Assembly (NCBI GenBank): GCA_020849615.1
Contig: JADLFW010000038.1
Location: forward strand, 1 to 48,589
Source: Phycisphaerales bacterium
GTDB lineage: Bacteria; Planctomycetota; Phycisphaerae; Phycisphaerales; UBA1924
Direction: 5' to 3'
DNA length: 48,589 bases
Part shown: one piece after another, positions 1 through 9,906 of the stretch
Layout of the letters: every line of letters starts with the position of its first letter
Position numbering within the stretch: the stretch's first letter is position 1
Notes under the pieces: generated by a model
Databases searched by the model: none
The model's input: the letters and a program-made list of their open reading frames with translations, nothing else
What the model was told of the DNA's origin: nothing
Made by a program: the position numbers and the translations under genes

Positions 1-1
1 C

Positions 2-124
2 AACACCCTCCTCGGACTCCTCTTCACCCCCGTCCTCTACGTCGTCATCCAGCACTCCACCGAAAAAATCCTCGGCCCCAAACCCCACCCCAACCCCCAC
101 CCCACACCCACACCCACCCACTGA
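2..124 (+). CDS. RND-family efflux transporter, C-terminal end (partial)
   Basis: The reading frame entering the window ends NTLLGLLFTPVLYVVIQ and then a proline-rich tail before TGA at 122-124. The TLL-x-L-x-F-x-P-V-x(3-5)-V pattern is the last transmembrane helix of HAE1/AcrB-type proton-driven efflux pumps of the inner membrane. Only about 40 residues are visible, so substrate and partners cannot be stated. The tail (about 15 residues of alternating P with H, N, K or T) is low-complexity, and its DNA is almost pure C/A on this strand. Another polytopic transporter with a similar final helix cannot be excluded. Confidence 0.6.
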   Translation, partial: NTLLGLLFTPVLYVVIQHSTEKILGPKPHPNPHPTPTPTH

Positions 125-195
125 AACGCACACACACCCCTGAAAACACGCCGAAAGCGGAAATCACCCCGAGCGTACTTCCACGGATGTTCCGG

Positions 196-201
196 TAGAC
201 T
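196..201 (+). promoter_or_regulatory. Putative -10 box TAGACT for the YHS-like gene
   Basis: TAGACT in the context GGTAGACTG, 58 bases before the ATG at 260. The same word lies directly before the GNAT gene at 31014 and, on the other strand, before the kinase gene at 30936. Assigned by similarity to the TANNNT boxes found at tRNA genes and leaderless genes in this window; no clear -35 is seen. Confidence 0.4.
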
Positions 202-259
202 GACTCAAGAACAAGCACGATCGTCCCCAGCGGACCCATCAACACGCAGGAGATCAACC

Positions 260-973
260 ATGGCCGAACCGACCACCCTCGCACAACGGATCAAGGCGGA
301 GTTTGATGCGCTCGCCGAACGCAAGAAGTCGGCCGAGCAGCACCGTGCGAAGGAAGCCGAGAGCCGCGAGAAAGGCCTCGCGGAGTTCGGCAGGATCTGC
401 GATGAGCTCAAATCCGTCTGGCGTCCCCGCATCGAGGAGTTCGCCAAGCAGTTCGGCGAAAAGCTCAAGCTCACCCCCTCGGCGACCCCTTCACTCCGGG
501 AGGCAAAGGCCGTCTTCCTGACCGACATGGCCACCATGAACCTGACGCTTTCCGCGGCCCCGAGCCTGGATGCGACCAAGCTCGTGCTGGACTACGACCT
601 GCTCATCGTCCCGATCTTCTTCGATTACGAGCGCCACGCCCGGCTCGAGGTGCCCCTCGACAAGGTCGACAAGGCCGCGATCGGCAAGTGGATGGACGAT
701 CAGCTCGTCTCGTGCGCCAAGGCGTACCTCTCGATGCAGGAGAACCAGATCTACATCCAGCGGGCGATGGTCGAGGACCCGGTCACGAAGGTGAAGCTGC
801 TCCGCGAGGAAGCCAAAGGCAAGCTCGAGCACGGCGGGCAGACGTACTACTTCAGTTCCGAAGACTCGCTGCGGGAGTACAAGAAGAAACTCCAGATCGA
901 GCCCGCTCCCGCCGCCATTGCACCGGCGGCGCCGACCGCCCCGGCGAGCGGCCCGGCCAAGGACCGAAAGTAG
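260..973 (+). CDS. Uncharacterised protein with a degenerate YHS-like domain
   Basis: 237 residues. Residues 1-70 are charged and predicted helical. Residues 80-165 contain a hydrophobic strand-rich middle (LVLDYDLLIVPIFFDYE). Residues 171-211 follow the YHS pattern: DPV at 173-175 and QTYYFSSEDSLREYKK at 194-209. YHS domains normally carry metal-binding cysteines in DPVCGM and YYFCSxxC. Here the equivalents are Thr176, Ser199 and Ser203, so metal binding is probably lost. The C-terminus is an Ala/Pro-rich tail. The ATG at 260 is chosen because an AGGAG lies about 8 bases upstream. There is no signal peptide, so it is probably cytoplasmic. Function unknown. The YHS assignment rests on pattern only. 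Confidence 0.75.
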   Translation: MAEPTTLAQRIKAEFDALAERKKSAEQHRAKEAESREKGLAEFGRICDELKSVWRPRIEEFAKQFGEKLKLTPSATPSLREAKAVFLTDMATMNLTLSAAPSLDATKLVLDYDLLIVPIFFDYERHARLEVPLDKVDKAAIGKWMDDQLVSCAKAYLSMQENQIYIQRAMVEDPVTKVKLLREEAKGKLEHGGQTYYFSSEDSLREYKKKLQIEPAPAAIAPAAPTAPASGPAKDRK

Positions 974-1247
974 AAGCCGGGCCGGGTTTCAGGGATTGAT
1001 CGAGAATCGCCGGCCCGCGCCCCGCCGGCGACAGCTTCAATGTCGGGTGCGCCGGTTGCGTTGACGAGCATCCCCGACACCACGTCCACCAGAAGGCCGC
1101 GGGCATCACGGAGACCATCGCAAGTCTGCGGGTCGCGCGGCCCGGGCTTCCTTCGAGGTCGCCCGCGACCACCGGAGCGAGCATCAACGGCAGCGCGACT
1201 CACTGGGAGTGGCTCAGGGAAAGCAGGCAGGCCAGGGGTTCCGAAAG

Positions 1248-1319
1248 AGCGGGCGAGGGGATTCGAACCCCCGACGTACAGCTTGGAAGGCTGTCACTCT
1301 ACCACTGAGTTACGCCCGC
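1248..1319 (-). tRNA. tRNA-Gly(TCC)
   Basis: Read on the minus strand, the 7-bp acceptor GCGGGCG (1319-1313) pairs with CGCCCGC (1255-1249). The D-arm is CTCAGTGGTAGAG, the anticodon loop CTTCCAA gives anticodon TCC, and the T-arm contains GGGTTCGAATCCC. The discriminator is T at 1248. No CCA is encoded. Confidence 0.95.
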
Positions 1320-1334
1320 GCGATCATCGCGTCC

Positions 1335-1340
1335 ATGATA
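1335..1340 (-). promoter_or_regulatory. -10 box TATCAT for tRNA-Gly
   Basis: On the minus strand TATCAT (1340-1335) ends 15 bases before the first base of the tRNA, which places the expected start point a few bases inside a short 5' leader. Confidence 0.5.
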
Positions 1341-1475
1341 GCGGGGTGAACCCCCGGATCTGAAGCGCCCGGCGCCGCCGGGCCCGCGCCGGGTCTTGTT
1401 TCGTCGGGCGGTCCGTGATACCTGTATTCAACGGGCCGCCGGGCCCGGGCCTCGCGTGGGACAGGAGCGAGCGGG

Positions 1476-3385
<1,910 letters not shown>

Positions 3386-3399
3386 TCAACGGCGTTCGG

Positions 3400-3405
3400 A
3401 CATTA
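3400..3405 (-). promoter_or_regulatory. Putative -10 box TAATGT for homocitrate synthase
   Basis: TAATGT on the minus strand inside the near-palindrome GGACGTAATGTCC, about 135 bases before the ATG. A second TAATGTCCG copy lies at 3581-3573. Confidence 0.3.
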
Positions 3406-3436
3406 CGTCCGGCCGCCAGCGGTGATCACCGGGCCG

Positions 3437-3547
3437 TCACGGGCCTTTGGCTTTGCTGAGTTTGCTCTCGGCAGCGGCCGCGCGCCGATCCGCCGCGCCG
3501 GTCAACGGCGTCGGGGCGGTCTGGAGAGTGCAGCGCGGGCTCATCAT
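3437..3547 (-). CDS. Possible 36-residue leader peptide upstream of homocitrate synthase
   Basis: A small frame beginning ATGATG at 3547 and ending AESKLSKAKGP-stop at 3437. The last residues carry three lysines, all written AAA in a genome that mostly uses AAG. Lysine codons next to a lysine-pathway gene would fit a translation-coupled leader, but there is no ribosome binding site and no clear alternative terminator/antiterminator pair. This is a weak candidate and may be chance. Confidence 0.15.
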   Translation of the reverse strand: MMSPRCTLQTAPTPLTGAADRRAAAAESKLSKAKGP

Positions 3548-3600
3548 CGGTTGAACTCGGTCAGGAACGAGGCGGACATTAGAGGTCCAGGACCCCCGGG

Positions 3601-5595
3601 TCAAACCGGCGCCGATCCGGGTGGAGGCTCTCGCACACCCGATATCGGTGCCGCTCCGCCCGTCTTGATCGCCCGCCACCCCAGGAACATGGGAATCTCC
3701 TTGCGGGCCCGGTTCTCCTCGCGGGCGTGCGGGCCCGCCTGGCTCTGGCGGAGGCTGGGCCATTCCTCGATCGACTCGATCATGAACCCGGCCGCCGCGA
3801 GCGCCTTCACGTAGGTCTGGATCGGACGGTGGAACGTCCACGTGGAGACCCGCTCCCCGCCGTGGGCGGCCCGCCCAGGGTTCATGGTGATCTCGGTCTG
3901 TCCCAAAGACAGGTATCCATCCACTCGCCGGAACTGCTTCCCCCGCTGGCCCGGCTTCTCCCAGTTCCACGCCGTCTGCCCGGGCGCCCGAAACGCCGGG
4001 TGCAGGATCACCGCCACGAAGGCGCCGCCGGGCCGCAGCACCGACGCCACCCCGCGCAGCACCGGTTCCAGCGGTTCGATGTTCATCAGCGCCATCACGC
4101 AGGTCGCAGCGTCGAACGTGCCGAGGTTCAGCTCCTCCGCTACCTCGCCGATCTTCCTCGCATCGCCGACCTCGAACCGCGAATCCACTGCTCCGTGCGG
4201 GCCGCGGCGCAGCGCCCGTCGCGCTGCTTCCACGAGCCGGGCCGAGGCATCCACCCCCACGATGCCGACCCCCAGCTCGCTCAACCGGCGCCCCAGCACG
4301 CCCTCGCCGCACGCGACATCCAGCAGCCGCATGCCCCGTTCGGGCCGCACCAGCCGCATCGTTCCGGGGATGATCACGTTCTCGTGGTGATCGCTCTTGC
4401 CCTCGCCCACGAGCTTGTCGTACCACGCGGCGACGTGGTCCCACGATGTGTCCGGCAGGCGCGACAGTTCTCCGGCCCGGCGCCGCTCCTCATCCGCCGA
4501 CAACGGCGGCGGCGCGGGCTCGACCGACTTGTCAATGCTCCCCGCGCGGGCCGCCAGCCGCACAGGCCCGGTGGGCTCCTTCGGCGCTTCCGCAGGTTTC
4601 GGGGCGGCTTCGACGGAAGGCGCGGGCCACGGCGCGGGGTCGGCCATCGCCGCACTCGCCGGCGCGGGCAGGCCCACCGCCTTGTAGAAACTCGCCGGAA
4701 CCGGGCTCATGAACCGCACGGTTTGCCCCGTCTTGGGGTGTGTGAAACCCAGCTCGCTGGCGTGCAGCGCCATCCGTCCGATCGGGTTGGTCGCGGCGCC
4801 GTATCGCTCATCGCCGATGATCGGGTGCGCCATCTCCTTCATGTGCACGCGGATCTGGTTCTTCCGCCCGGTCTCCAGCCGCAGCTGGATCAGCGACCGC
4901 CCCTCCCCGGAGGCGATCACCCGGTAGTGTGTCACCGCCAGCTTCGGCCCGTCGCCCGGCTCCACGTTGCGACGCGCGGGCCCGCGCCGCAGCCGGTCCT
5001 GCACCGAGCGCATCACCCCGTACTGATCTTCCTCGAGAAAGCTCTGCACGGTCCCCGACGCCGGCTTCCCCGCGACCGGCGGAATTTCGCCCTCGACGAC
5101 GGCGTTGTAGATCCGGTGCACCCGCTTGGCCCGGAAGTCTTCCTTAAGCCACTCGAATGCCTTCATCGTCTTGGCGAAGATCATCAGGCCCGACGCCTCG
5201 CGGTCGAGCCGGTGAATGATCCAGGCCCGCGCATCCCGGCGGCGCCGCTCACGGACGTAGCGCTTCACCAGGCCGAAGACGCTCCGGTCTTCGCGCGGGC
5301 CCGGGCCGGAGTCCGCCTCGTCGCGCGGCGCGGGTGCACTCACCACGCCGGGGGGCTTGTCGATCACCAGCACATCGTGGTCCTCGTGCACGATCCGGAT
5401 GCCCAAACCCAGCGAGGAAGCCTCGACCGTGGCGCCCGCCAAAGGGTTCTCCGCCCGCGCGGGCCCGGCGCTCACGGATGAAGGATGTCGGGCCGAGGAT
5501 GGTTGAGGGCGGCCCCCGCCCGGCTTGCGCCGGGGCCCACCGTGCGGACCGCCCCGCCGCGGCGCCGGGCCATTCGGGCGTCGGGGTGCGCTCAC
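3601..5595 (-). CDS. RluA-family pseudouridine synthase fused to a SAM methyltransferase
   Basis: 664 residues. Residues 1-60 are a disordered Arg/Gly/Pro-rich tail typical of RNA-binding proteins. Residues 68-310 form an RluA-type pseudouridine synthase: VLVIDKPPG, HRLDREASGL (128-137, catalytic Asp131) and LETGRKNQIRVHM (240-252). A Pro/Ala linker covers about 310-380. Residues 384-655 are a class I methyltransferase with motif I LLDVACGEG (424-432), GVDAS, and a post-motif LRPGGAFVAVILHP. The enzyme should isomerise uridines in rRNA or tRNA. The methyltransferase target is unknown, but fusion suggests the same RNA. GTG start at 5595 overlaps the coaB stop by four bases (GTGA), so the two are translationally coupled. 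A merge of two genes by sequencing error is unlikely because the frame runs through a clean low-complexity linker. Confidence 0.85.
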   Translation of the reverse strand: MSAPRRPNGPAPRRGGPHGGPRRKPGGGRPQPSSARHPSSVSAGPARAENPLAGATVEASSLGLGIRIVHEDHDVLVIDKPPGVVSAPAPRDEADSGPGPREDRSVFGLVKRYVRERRRRDARAWIIHRLDREASGLMIFAKTMKAFEWLKEDFRAKRVHRIYNAVVEGEIPPVAGKPASGTVQSFLEEDQYGVMRSVQDRLRRGPARRNVEPGDGPKLAVTHYRVIASGEGRSLIQLRLETGRKNQIRVHMKEMAHPIIGDERYGAATNPIGRMALHASELGFTHPKTGQTVRFMSPVPASFYKAVGLPAPASAAMADPAPWPAPSVEAAPKPAEAPKEPTGPVRLAARAGSIDKSVEPAPPPLSADEERRRAGELSRLPDTSWDHVAAWYDKLVGEGKSDHHENVIIPGTMRLVRPERGMRLLDVACGEGVLGRRLSELGVGIVGVDASARLVEAARRALRRGPHGAVDSRFEVGDARKIGEVAEELNLGTFDAATCVMALMNIEPLEPVLRGVASVLRPGGAFVAVILHPAFRAPGQTAWNWEKPGQRGKQFRRVDGYLSLGQTEITMNPGRAAHGGERVSTWTFHRPIQTYVKALAAAGFMIESIEEWPSLRQSQAGPHAREENRARKEIPMFLGWRAIKTGGAAPISGVREPPPGSAPV

Positions 5596-6344
5596 GCCCG
5601 GCCCGCCCGGCTCTCGATGAGCGCCATCAGCCAGCCCGCGAACTCCGCCTTCGGGATCGCGCCGCCCGTCCGCGTTTCCGTCCCATCACGCCCCAGCGCG
5701 ATTGCTTCGATCGCCGGGCTGTCCATCGTCTCCAGCGGGTTGGCGATCACCAGGTCCACCCCCTTGCGCTCCAGCTTGGCCCGGGCCGACGCCAGAAGCT
5801 CCTCCCGGGGTTCCAGCGCGAACCCCACCAGATACTGTCCGGGCGTGCTCCGGGCCGAGACCTCCGCCAGCAGGTCGGGCGTCGGCTCCAGCTCAAGGGT
5901 CAGATTGGTGCTCAGGCGGCGGAACTTGCCCCCGAAGAACTGCGGATCCACCTTCGGCCGGTAGTCGGCCACCGCCGCCGCCATGATCAGCACCGACATC
6001 CCCGGGGTATGCCTTGCCAGCAGGGCCTGCAAGTCCGTGCACGTCCGGAACCGCTCGGTCCGCACACGCGGATCGATCGGTGCAACGCTGACCGGGCCTA
6101 ATAGGAGGGTGACGGCCCACCCCCGCCGGGCCGCCTCGTCGGCCAAGGCCACCCCCAGGCGCCCGGATGAGCGGTTCCCCACGAACCGGACCGCGTCGAT
6201 CGGCTCGTGCGTCGGGCCGGCCGTGATGAGCATCGAGCCAGTCGGCCCGCCCGCGCCCTTTAATGATGATTGCCCCAACAACGTCCGCCTTTCTGCAGCC
6301 GCTTCGGTCGGGCCCGTTCCCGGGCCCGCGCGCCGAACGGCCAT
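5592..6344 (-). CDS. coaB: Phosphopantothenate-cysteine ligase, stand-alone CoaB
   Basis: 250 residues. Joins 4'-phosphopantothenate and cysteine in coenzyme A synthesis. In most bacteria this is the C-terminal half of bifunctional CoaBC; here there is no CoaC half, so the decarboxylase must be encoded elsewhere. Motifs: ITAGPTHEPID, VRFVGNRSSGRLG, AAAVADYRP, then KFRR and LELEPTPDLL, and IANPL near the C-terminus. ATG at 6344 is chosen because TAACCT lies exactly six bases upstream, giving a leaderless start. The first 37 residues before MLITAGPTHEP are not conserved in the family, so a start at 6233 is the alternative. First gene of a two-gene operon with the pseudouridine synthase fusion. 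Confidence 0.85.
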   Translation of the reverse strand: MAVRRAGPGTGPTEAAAERRTLLGQSSLKGAGGPTGSMLITAGPTHEPIDAVRFVGNRSSGRLGVALADEAARRGWAVTLLLGPVSVAPIDPRVRTERFRTCTDLQALLARHTPGMSVLIMAAAVADYRPKVDPQFFGGKFRRLSTNLTLELEPTPDLLAEVSARSTPGQYLVGFALEPREELLASARAKLERKGVDLVIANPLETMDSPAIEAIALGRDGTETRTGGAIPKAEFAGWLMALIESRAGRA

Positions 6345-6350
6345 GCCAAG

Positions 6351-6356
6351 AGGTTA
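6351..6356 (-). promoter_or_regulatory. -10 box TAACCT, leaderless start of coaB
   Basis: TAACCT (6356-6351 on the minus strand) is followed by six bases and then the ATG at 6344. There is no Shine-Dalgarno sequence. Confidence 0.5.
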
Positions 6357-6558
6357 GGCCGCCGGGCCTCGGCCCGGGCCTGATGACTTGGATGCGACGG
6401 TGCCCGAAGAGGCCGTTTGATCCCCCGCGCGGGCGGACAATAATTCGTGCTCGCGGGGCGACAGGGGAAGTGGCGGGCCGGATCGGAACGACGCCCGGAG
6501 AGGGCGCGCTTCCGATGGTTGCGTGTTGGCCGAATTGCGGGGACGCCCCGCCGGCTGG

Positions 6559-6564
6559 TAAGTT
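6559..6564 (+). promoter_or_regulatory. Putative -10 box TAAGTT for the pilus cluster
   Basis: GGTAAGTTG, 79 bases before the ATG of the first ATPase gene. A related GGTAAGCTG occurs upstream of the second ATPase gene (9671), and TAAGCT upstream of the OmpA gene (40219). A second candidate, TAATTC near 6442, is less convincing. Confidence 0.35.
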
Positions 6565-6642
6565 GCGTGTTGCTCGGGACGGGGCGCGGGGACACCGCTC
6601 CCCGAGCCCGTCGTGCCGATCGATCGTGTCCGAAAGGTGAGC

Positions 6643-8367
6643 ATGGCCAGATCCCGCAAGAAACTCGGTGAGATCCTCGTCGGCTGGGGCGTCATCACCG
6701 CCGAACAGGCCGAGAAGGCCGCCGGCATCGCCAAGGGTTCCGGAAAGCGGATGGGCGATGCCCTCGTCGAGGCCGGGTTCGCCAAGGAAGACGCCGTCGC
6801 CAAGGCCCTCGCCAACCAGTTCGGGATGGAGTACGTCGACCTCTCCGCCAACGGGCTGGCCAACCAGATCGACCTCAAGCTCATCCCCGAGGACCTCGTC
6901 AAGAAGTACCAGATCCTGCCCCTGTCCAAGGCCAACGGGCGCCTGCAGCTCATCCTGCACGACCCCATGGACCTCGAACTGCTCGACATGCTCCGCTTCC
7001 GGCTGGGCGTTGAGGTCGATCCCAGGCTGGCGGCGCGGTCGCAGATCCGCAAGTACCTGGAGGCCTCCGCCGCCGGCACCGCCAAGACCCTGGCGCCCGA
7101 CCAGTCCCTCGTCACCGAATCGATCGACCGCTCGGTCGACAAGTCCGTCGACCGCTCGATGGACAAGTCGATCGACGTCACGGTCGATGACGCCCCGATC
7201 GTCCGCCTCTGCAACCGCCTCCTCACGGAGGCCGTGAAGATGCGGGCCTCCGATATCCACATCGAGCCGATGGCCGACCGCGTCCGGCTCCGCTACCGCA
7301 TCGACGGTGTCTGCCTCGAGCGCGACAACCTCCCGAAACGCATGCAGAACTCGATGCTCTCCCGCGTCAAGCTCATGAGCGGCATGAACATCGCCGAGAA
7401 GCGCATGCCCCAGGACGGCCGCATCAAGCTGCCGGTCGATGACGCCGTGATCGACTTCCGCGTCTCGGCCTGCCCGGCCTACCACGGCGAATCGGTCGTC
7501 TGCCGTATTCTCCGACCCGATTCGGTCCGCATCGGCCTTGTCAACCTCGGGTTCGAGCCCGACAACCTGGCGATCTTCAACAAGATCATCCGCCGGCCCA
7601 ACGGCATCTTCCTGGTCACCGGGCCGACCGGCTCGGGCAAGACCACCACGCTGTACTCGGCGCTGGATGTGCTCAACCGGCCCGACAAGAAGATCATCAC
7701 CGCCGAGGACCCCGTCGAATACGCCTTCGAGGGAATCAACCAGTGCCAGGTCCGCGAGGGCATCGGCCTGGGATTCCCGGCGATCCTCCGGTCCATGCTC
7801 CGCCAGGCCCCCAACATCATCCTGGTGGGCGAAATCCGCGACAAGGAAGTGGCCGAGATCGCGATCCAGGCCGCGCTGACGGGCCACCTGGTCTTCTCCA
7901 CCCTGCACACCAACGACGCGCCATCGGCCATCACCCGACTCATCGACATGGGTGTGAAGCCCTTCCTGGTGGCCTCGTCCATCCAGGCGGTCATGGCCCA
8001 GCGCCTCATCCGCGTCCTGTGCAAGGAATGCAAGGCCGTCGACCCGTCCCCCGACCCCAAGTACCTGAACCTGACGGGCATCACCGCCGAGGAGGCCAAG
8101 GGCAAGGTGCTCAAGGCCGTGGGGTGCCAGAACTGCGTGAACACCGGCTACCGCGGCCGCAAGGGCATCTTCGAGATGATGGTGATGAACACCACCATCC
8201 GCGAGCTGGCCTTCAAGCTGGCGCCCATCTCCGACATCCGCAAGGCCGCGATCCACGCCGGGATGCGGCCGCTGGTGGAGGACGGAAAGATCAAGATCCT
8301 CAACGGCACGACCAGCCCGGATGAGATCGCCCGCAACACCCAGGTCGAAATGGAAGACAAGAAGTAA
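6643..8367 (+). CDS. pilB: Type IV pilus / type II secretion assembly ATPase (PilB/GspE), copy 1
   Basis: 574 residues. Hexameric cytoplasmic ATPase that drives pilin or pseudopilin polymerisation. N-terminal MshEN-like domain (about 5-145, KLGEIL and ALANQFG). Linker at 160-183 with repeated S-[IVM]-D-[RK]. ATPase domain with Walker A GPTGSGKT (327-334, Lys333), ITAEDPVEY (Asp box), LVGEIRD (Walker B) and TLHTNDA (His box). Two zinc-type CxxC pairs at 460/463 and 495/498. ATG at 6643 is preferred over the GTG at 6613 because AAAGGTGA directly precedes it and the protein then starts like relatives. First gene of the cluster. Confidence 0.93.
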   Translation: MARSRKKLGEILVGWGVITAEQAEKAAGIAKGSGKRMGDALVEAGFAKEDAVAKALANQFGMEYVDLSANGLANQIDLKLIPEDLVKKYQILPLSKANGRLQLILHDPMDLELLDMLRFRLGVEVDPRLAARSQIRKYLEASAAGTAKTLAPDQSLVTESIDRSVDKSVDRSMDKSIDVTVDDAPIVRLCNRLLTEAVKMRASDIHIEPMADRVRLRYRIDGVCLERDNLPKRMQNSMLSRVKLMSGMNIAEKRMPQDGRIKLPVDDAVIDFRVSACPAYHGESVVCRILRPDSVRIGLVNLGFEPDNLAIFNKIIRRPNGIFLVTGPTGSGKTTTLYSALDVLNRPDKKIITAEDPVEYAFEGINQCQVREGIGLGFPAILRSMLRQAPNIILVGEIRDKEVAEIAIQAALTGHLVFSTLHTNDAPSAITRLIDMGVKPFLVASSIQAVMAQRLIRVLCKECKAVDPSPDPKYLNLTGITAEEAKGKVLKAVGCQNCVNTGYRGRKGIFEMMVMNTTIRELAFKLAPISDIRKAAIHAGMRPLVEDGKIKILNGTTSPDEIARNTQVEMEDKK

Positions 8368-8450
8368 GGACGGGCCGCCCGTCGGATTCACGATCGCCAG
8401 TCGCCAGCAACCGGCCGCAGGGCCGTGATTTTTCGGAAAGGGCCGCTGTC

Positions 8451-9572
8451 ATGTCCACGATGCAGATCGACCGTCTCCTCGACACGGTCGTCAAGTTCGG
8501 AGCCAGCGACCTCCACCTCACCGTGGGCCGGCCGCCCACCATCCGCCTCCACGGCCACATCAAGAACCTGCAAACCAAGGTGCTGGAATCGGATGACATG
8601 GTCTCGCTCATGAAGGCCATCACCCCCGAGCGCAACCAGCAGGAACTCCAGGAGGAGGGCGGCACCGACTTCGGCTTCGCCTACGGCGATGCGGCCCGGT
8701 TCCGTACCTCGGTCTTCCGGCAGCGCGGCGACCTGGCCATGGTCCTCCGGCGAATCCCGAACAAACTGCTGACGTTCGAGCAGATCGGTCTGCCCGAGAT
8801 CTGCCGCGACCTGATCCGCCGTCCCCGCGGCCTGTTCCTGGTGACGGGCCCGACCGGCTCGGGCAAGACCACCTCGCTGGCCACGATGATCGACTACGTC
8901 AACGCCACCCTCGACCGCCACATCGTCACGATGGAAGACCCCATCGAGTACTACCACCACCACAAGAAATCCATTGTGAACCAGCGCGAAGTCGGCAACG
9001 ATGTGCCCAGCTTCGCCGAGGCCCTCCGCCGCGTGCTCCGCCAAGACCCCGATGTGATCCTGGTGGGCGAAATGCGCGACCTCGAGACCATCGAAGCCGC
9101 CGTCCGGGCCGCCGAAACGGGCCACCTCGTGTTCGCGACCCTGCACACCACCGGCGCCGCCAAGACCATCGACCGTATCGTCGATGCCTTCCCGGTCTCC
9201 CAGCAGAACCAGATCCGGGTGCAGCTCTCGACGGCCCTGCTGTGCGTCCTGAGCCAGGTGCTGCTGACGCGGATCGATGTTCCGGGCATGGTCGCCGGCT
9301 ATGAGTTCCTGGTGGTTACACCGGCTATCGCCAACCTCGTCCGCGAAGGCAAGACGTTCCGCATCGACTCCTCCATCCAGACCGGCAAGAAGTTCGGCAT
9401 GCAGCTGCTCGACGATCACCTCTGGTCGCTGTACAGCAAGGGCATGATCTCAGCAGAGGAGATGATTGATAAGAGCAAAAATCCAGCTGACCTGACTGAC
9501 AAGGTGCACCGCTTGGGCCGCACTGTCGGTCGTGTCGAGTGGGATGAAGAGAGCGAGCCGTCGAAGGAGTGA
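8451..9572 (+). CDS. pilT: Pilus retraction ATPase PilT
   Basis: 373 residues. Drives pilus depolymerisation and twitching. Shows the PilT-specific N-terminus GASDLHLTVGRPP, Walker A GPTGSGKT at 133-140 (Lys139), MEDPIEY, a His-rich YYHHHKK, LVGEMRDLETI, and the AIRNLIR-like retraction motif as AIANLVREGKT, followed by IDSSIQTG. No zinc CxxC pairs, as expected for PilT. GGAAAGGG lies about 10 bases before ATG. It sits between two PilB-type ATPases, which suggests a true retractile pilus rather than a pure secretion system. Confidence 0.94.
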   Translation: MSTMQIDRLLDTVVKFGASDLHLTVGRPPTIRLHGHIKNLQTKVLESDDMVSLMKAITPERNQQELQEEGGTDFGFAYGDAARFRTSVFRQRGDLAMVLRRIPNKLLTFEQIGLPEICRDLIRRPRGLFLVTGPTGSGKTTSLATMIDYVNATLDRHIVTMEDPIEYYHHHKKSIVNQREVGNDVPSFAEALRRVLRQDPDVILVGEMRDLETIEAAVRAAETGHLVFATLHTTGAAKTIDRIVDAFPVSQQNQIRVQLSTALLCVLSQVLLTRIDVPGMVAGYEFLVVTPAIANLVREGKTFRIDSSIQTGKKFGMQLLDDHLWSLYSKGMISAEEMIDKSKNPADLTDKVHRLGRTVGRVEWDEESEPSKE

Positions 9573-9906
9573 TCGGCATTGGCGGCTAGGGAAGGTTTTT
9601 AAGCGCATTAACACAAGTGTCGTATCTGGCGAGCCGGTAAAAAACGACTGGACGGCGTGAACCGGCGTGGTAAGCTGGCCGAATCGGTGGGGGAGCCGGA
9701 CCGAACACCGTCCGTAGGTGCCGATTGACCTGCGGATCGGGAAACGGTCGGTCGGGTAGGGTGCGGGCGACGGGTGATAATCCGGTCGGCCGCCCGGTCC
9801 GGGAGCAGCGGGTATCCGACGGGCGTCGGCTTATCCAGGGTGCTTCCGGCGTCTACCCGGCGAGGGAATTAGGCCGGCCGAGACCGTCCGAAAGCAGGGA
9901 ATACGG
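9573..9906 (+). other. Long, structured intergenic leader before the second ATPase gene
   Basis: No gene. A candidate -10 box TAAGCT at 9671-9676 would give a leader of about 225 bases. AATCGG near 9682 can pair with CCGATT near 9721-9726, enclosing a CGGAC/GTCCG hairpin. A second hairpin CCGAC-GGG-CGTCGG lies near 9817-9830. I compared it by eye with cyclic di-GMP and cobalamin riboswitch cores and found no match. Confidence 0.35.
9671..9676 (+). promoter_or_regulatory. Putative -10 box TAAGCT for pilB copy 2
   Basis: GGTAAGCTGG, with TGGACG 16 bases upstream as a possible -35. Would start a transcript independent of pilT. Confidence 0.35.

Noticed and set aside
1040..1363. 107-codon frame across tRNA-Gly
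   Set aside because: Contains RGFEPPTYSLEGCHSTTEL, a known false product of reading a tRNA-Gly gene antisense.
3727..5481. 584-codon plus-strand frame
   Set aside because: Antisense shadow of the pseudouridine synthase-methyltransferase fusion; no domain pattern.
5893..8391. 832-codon minus-strand frame
   Set aside because: Shadow of coaB and pilB copy 1; Asp/Val/Gly-rich with no motif.
9677..9906. Cyclic di-GMP or cobalamin riboswitch in the pilB copy 2 leader
   Set aside because: Looked for the conserved cores by eye and did not find them; kept only as an unnamed structured leader.
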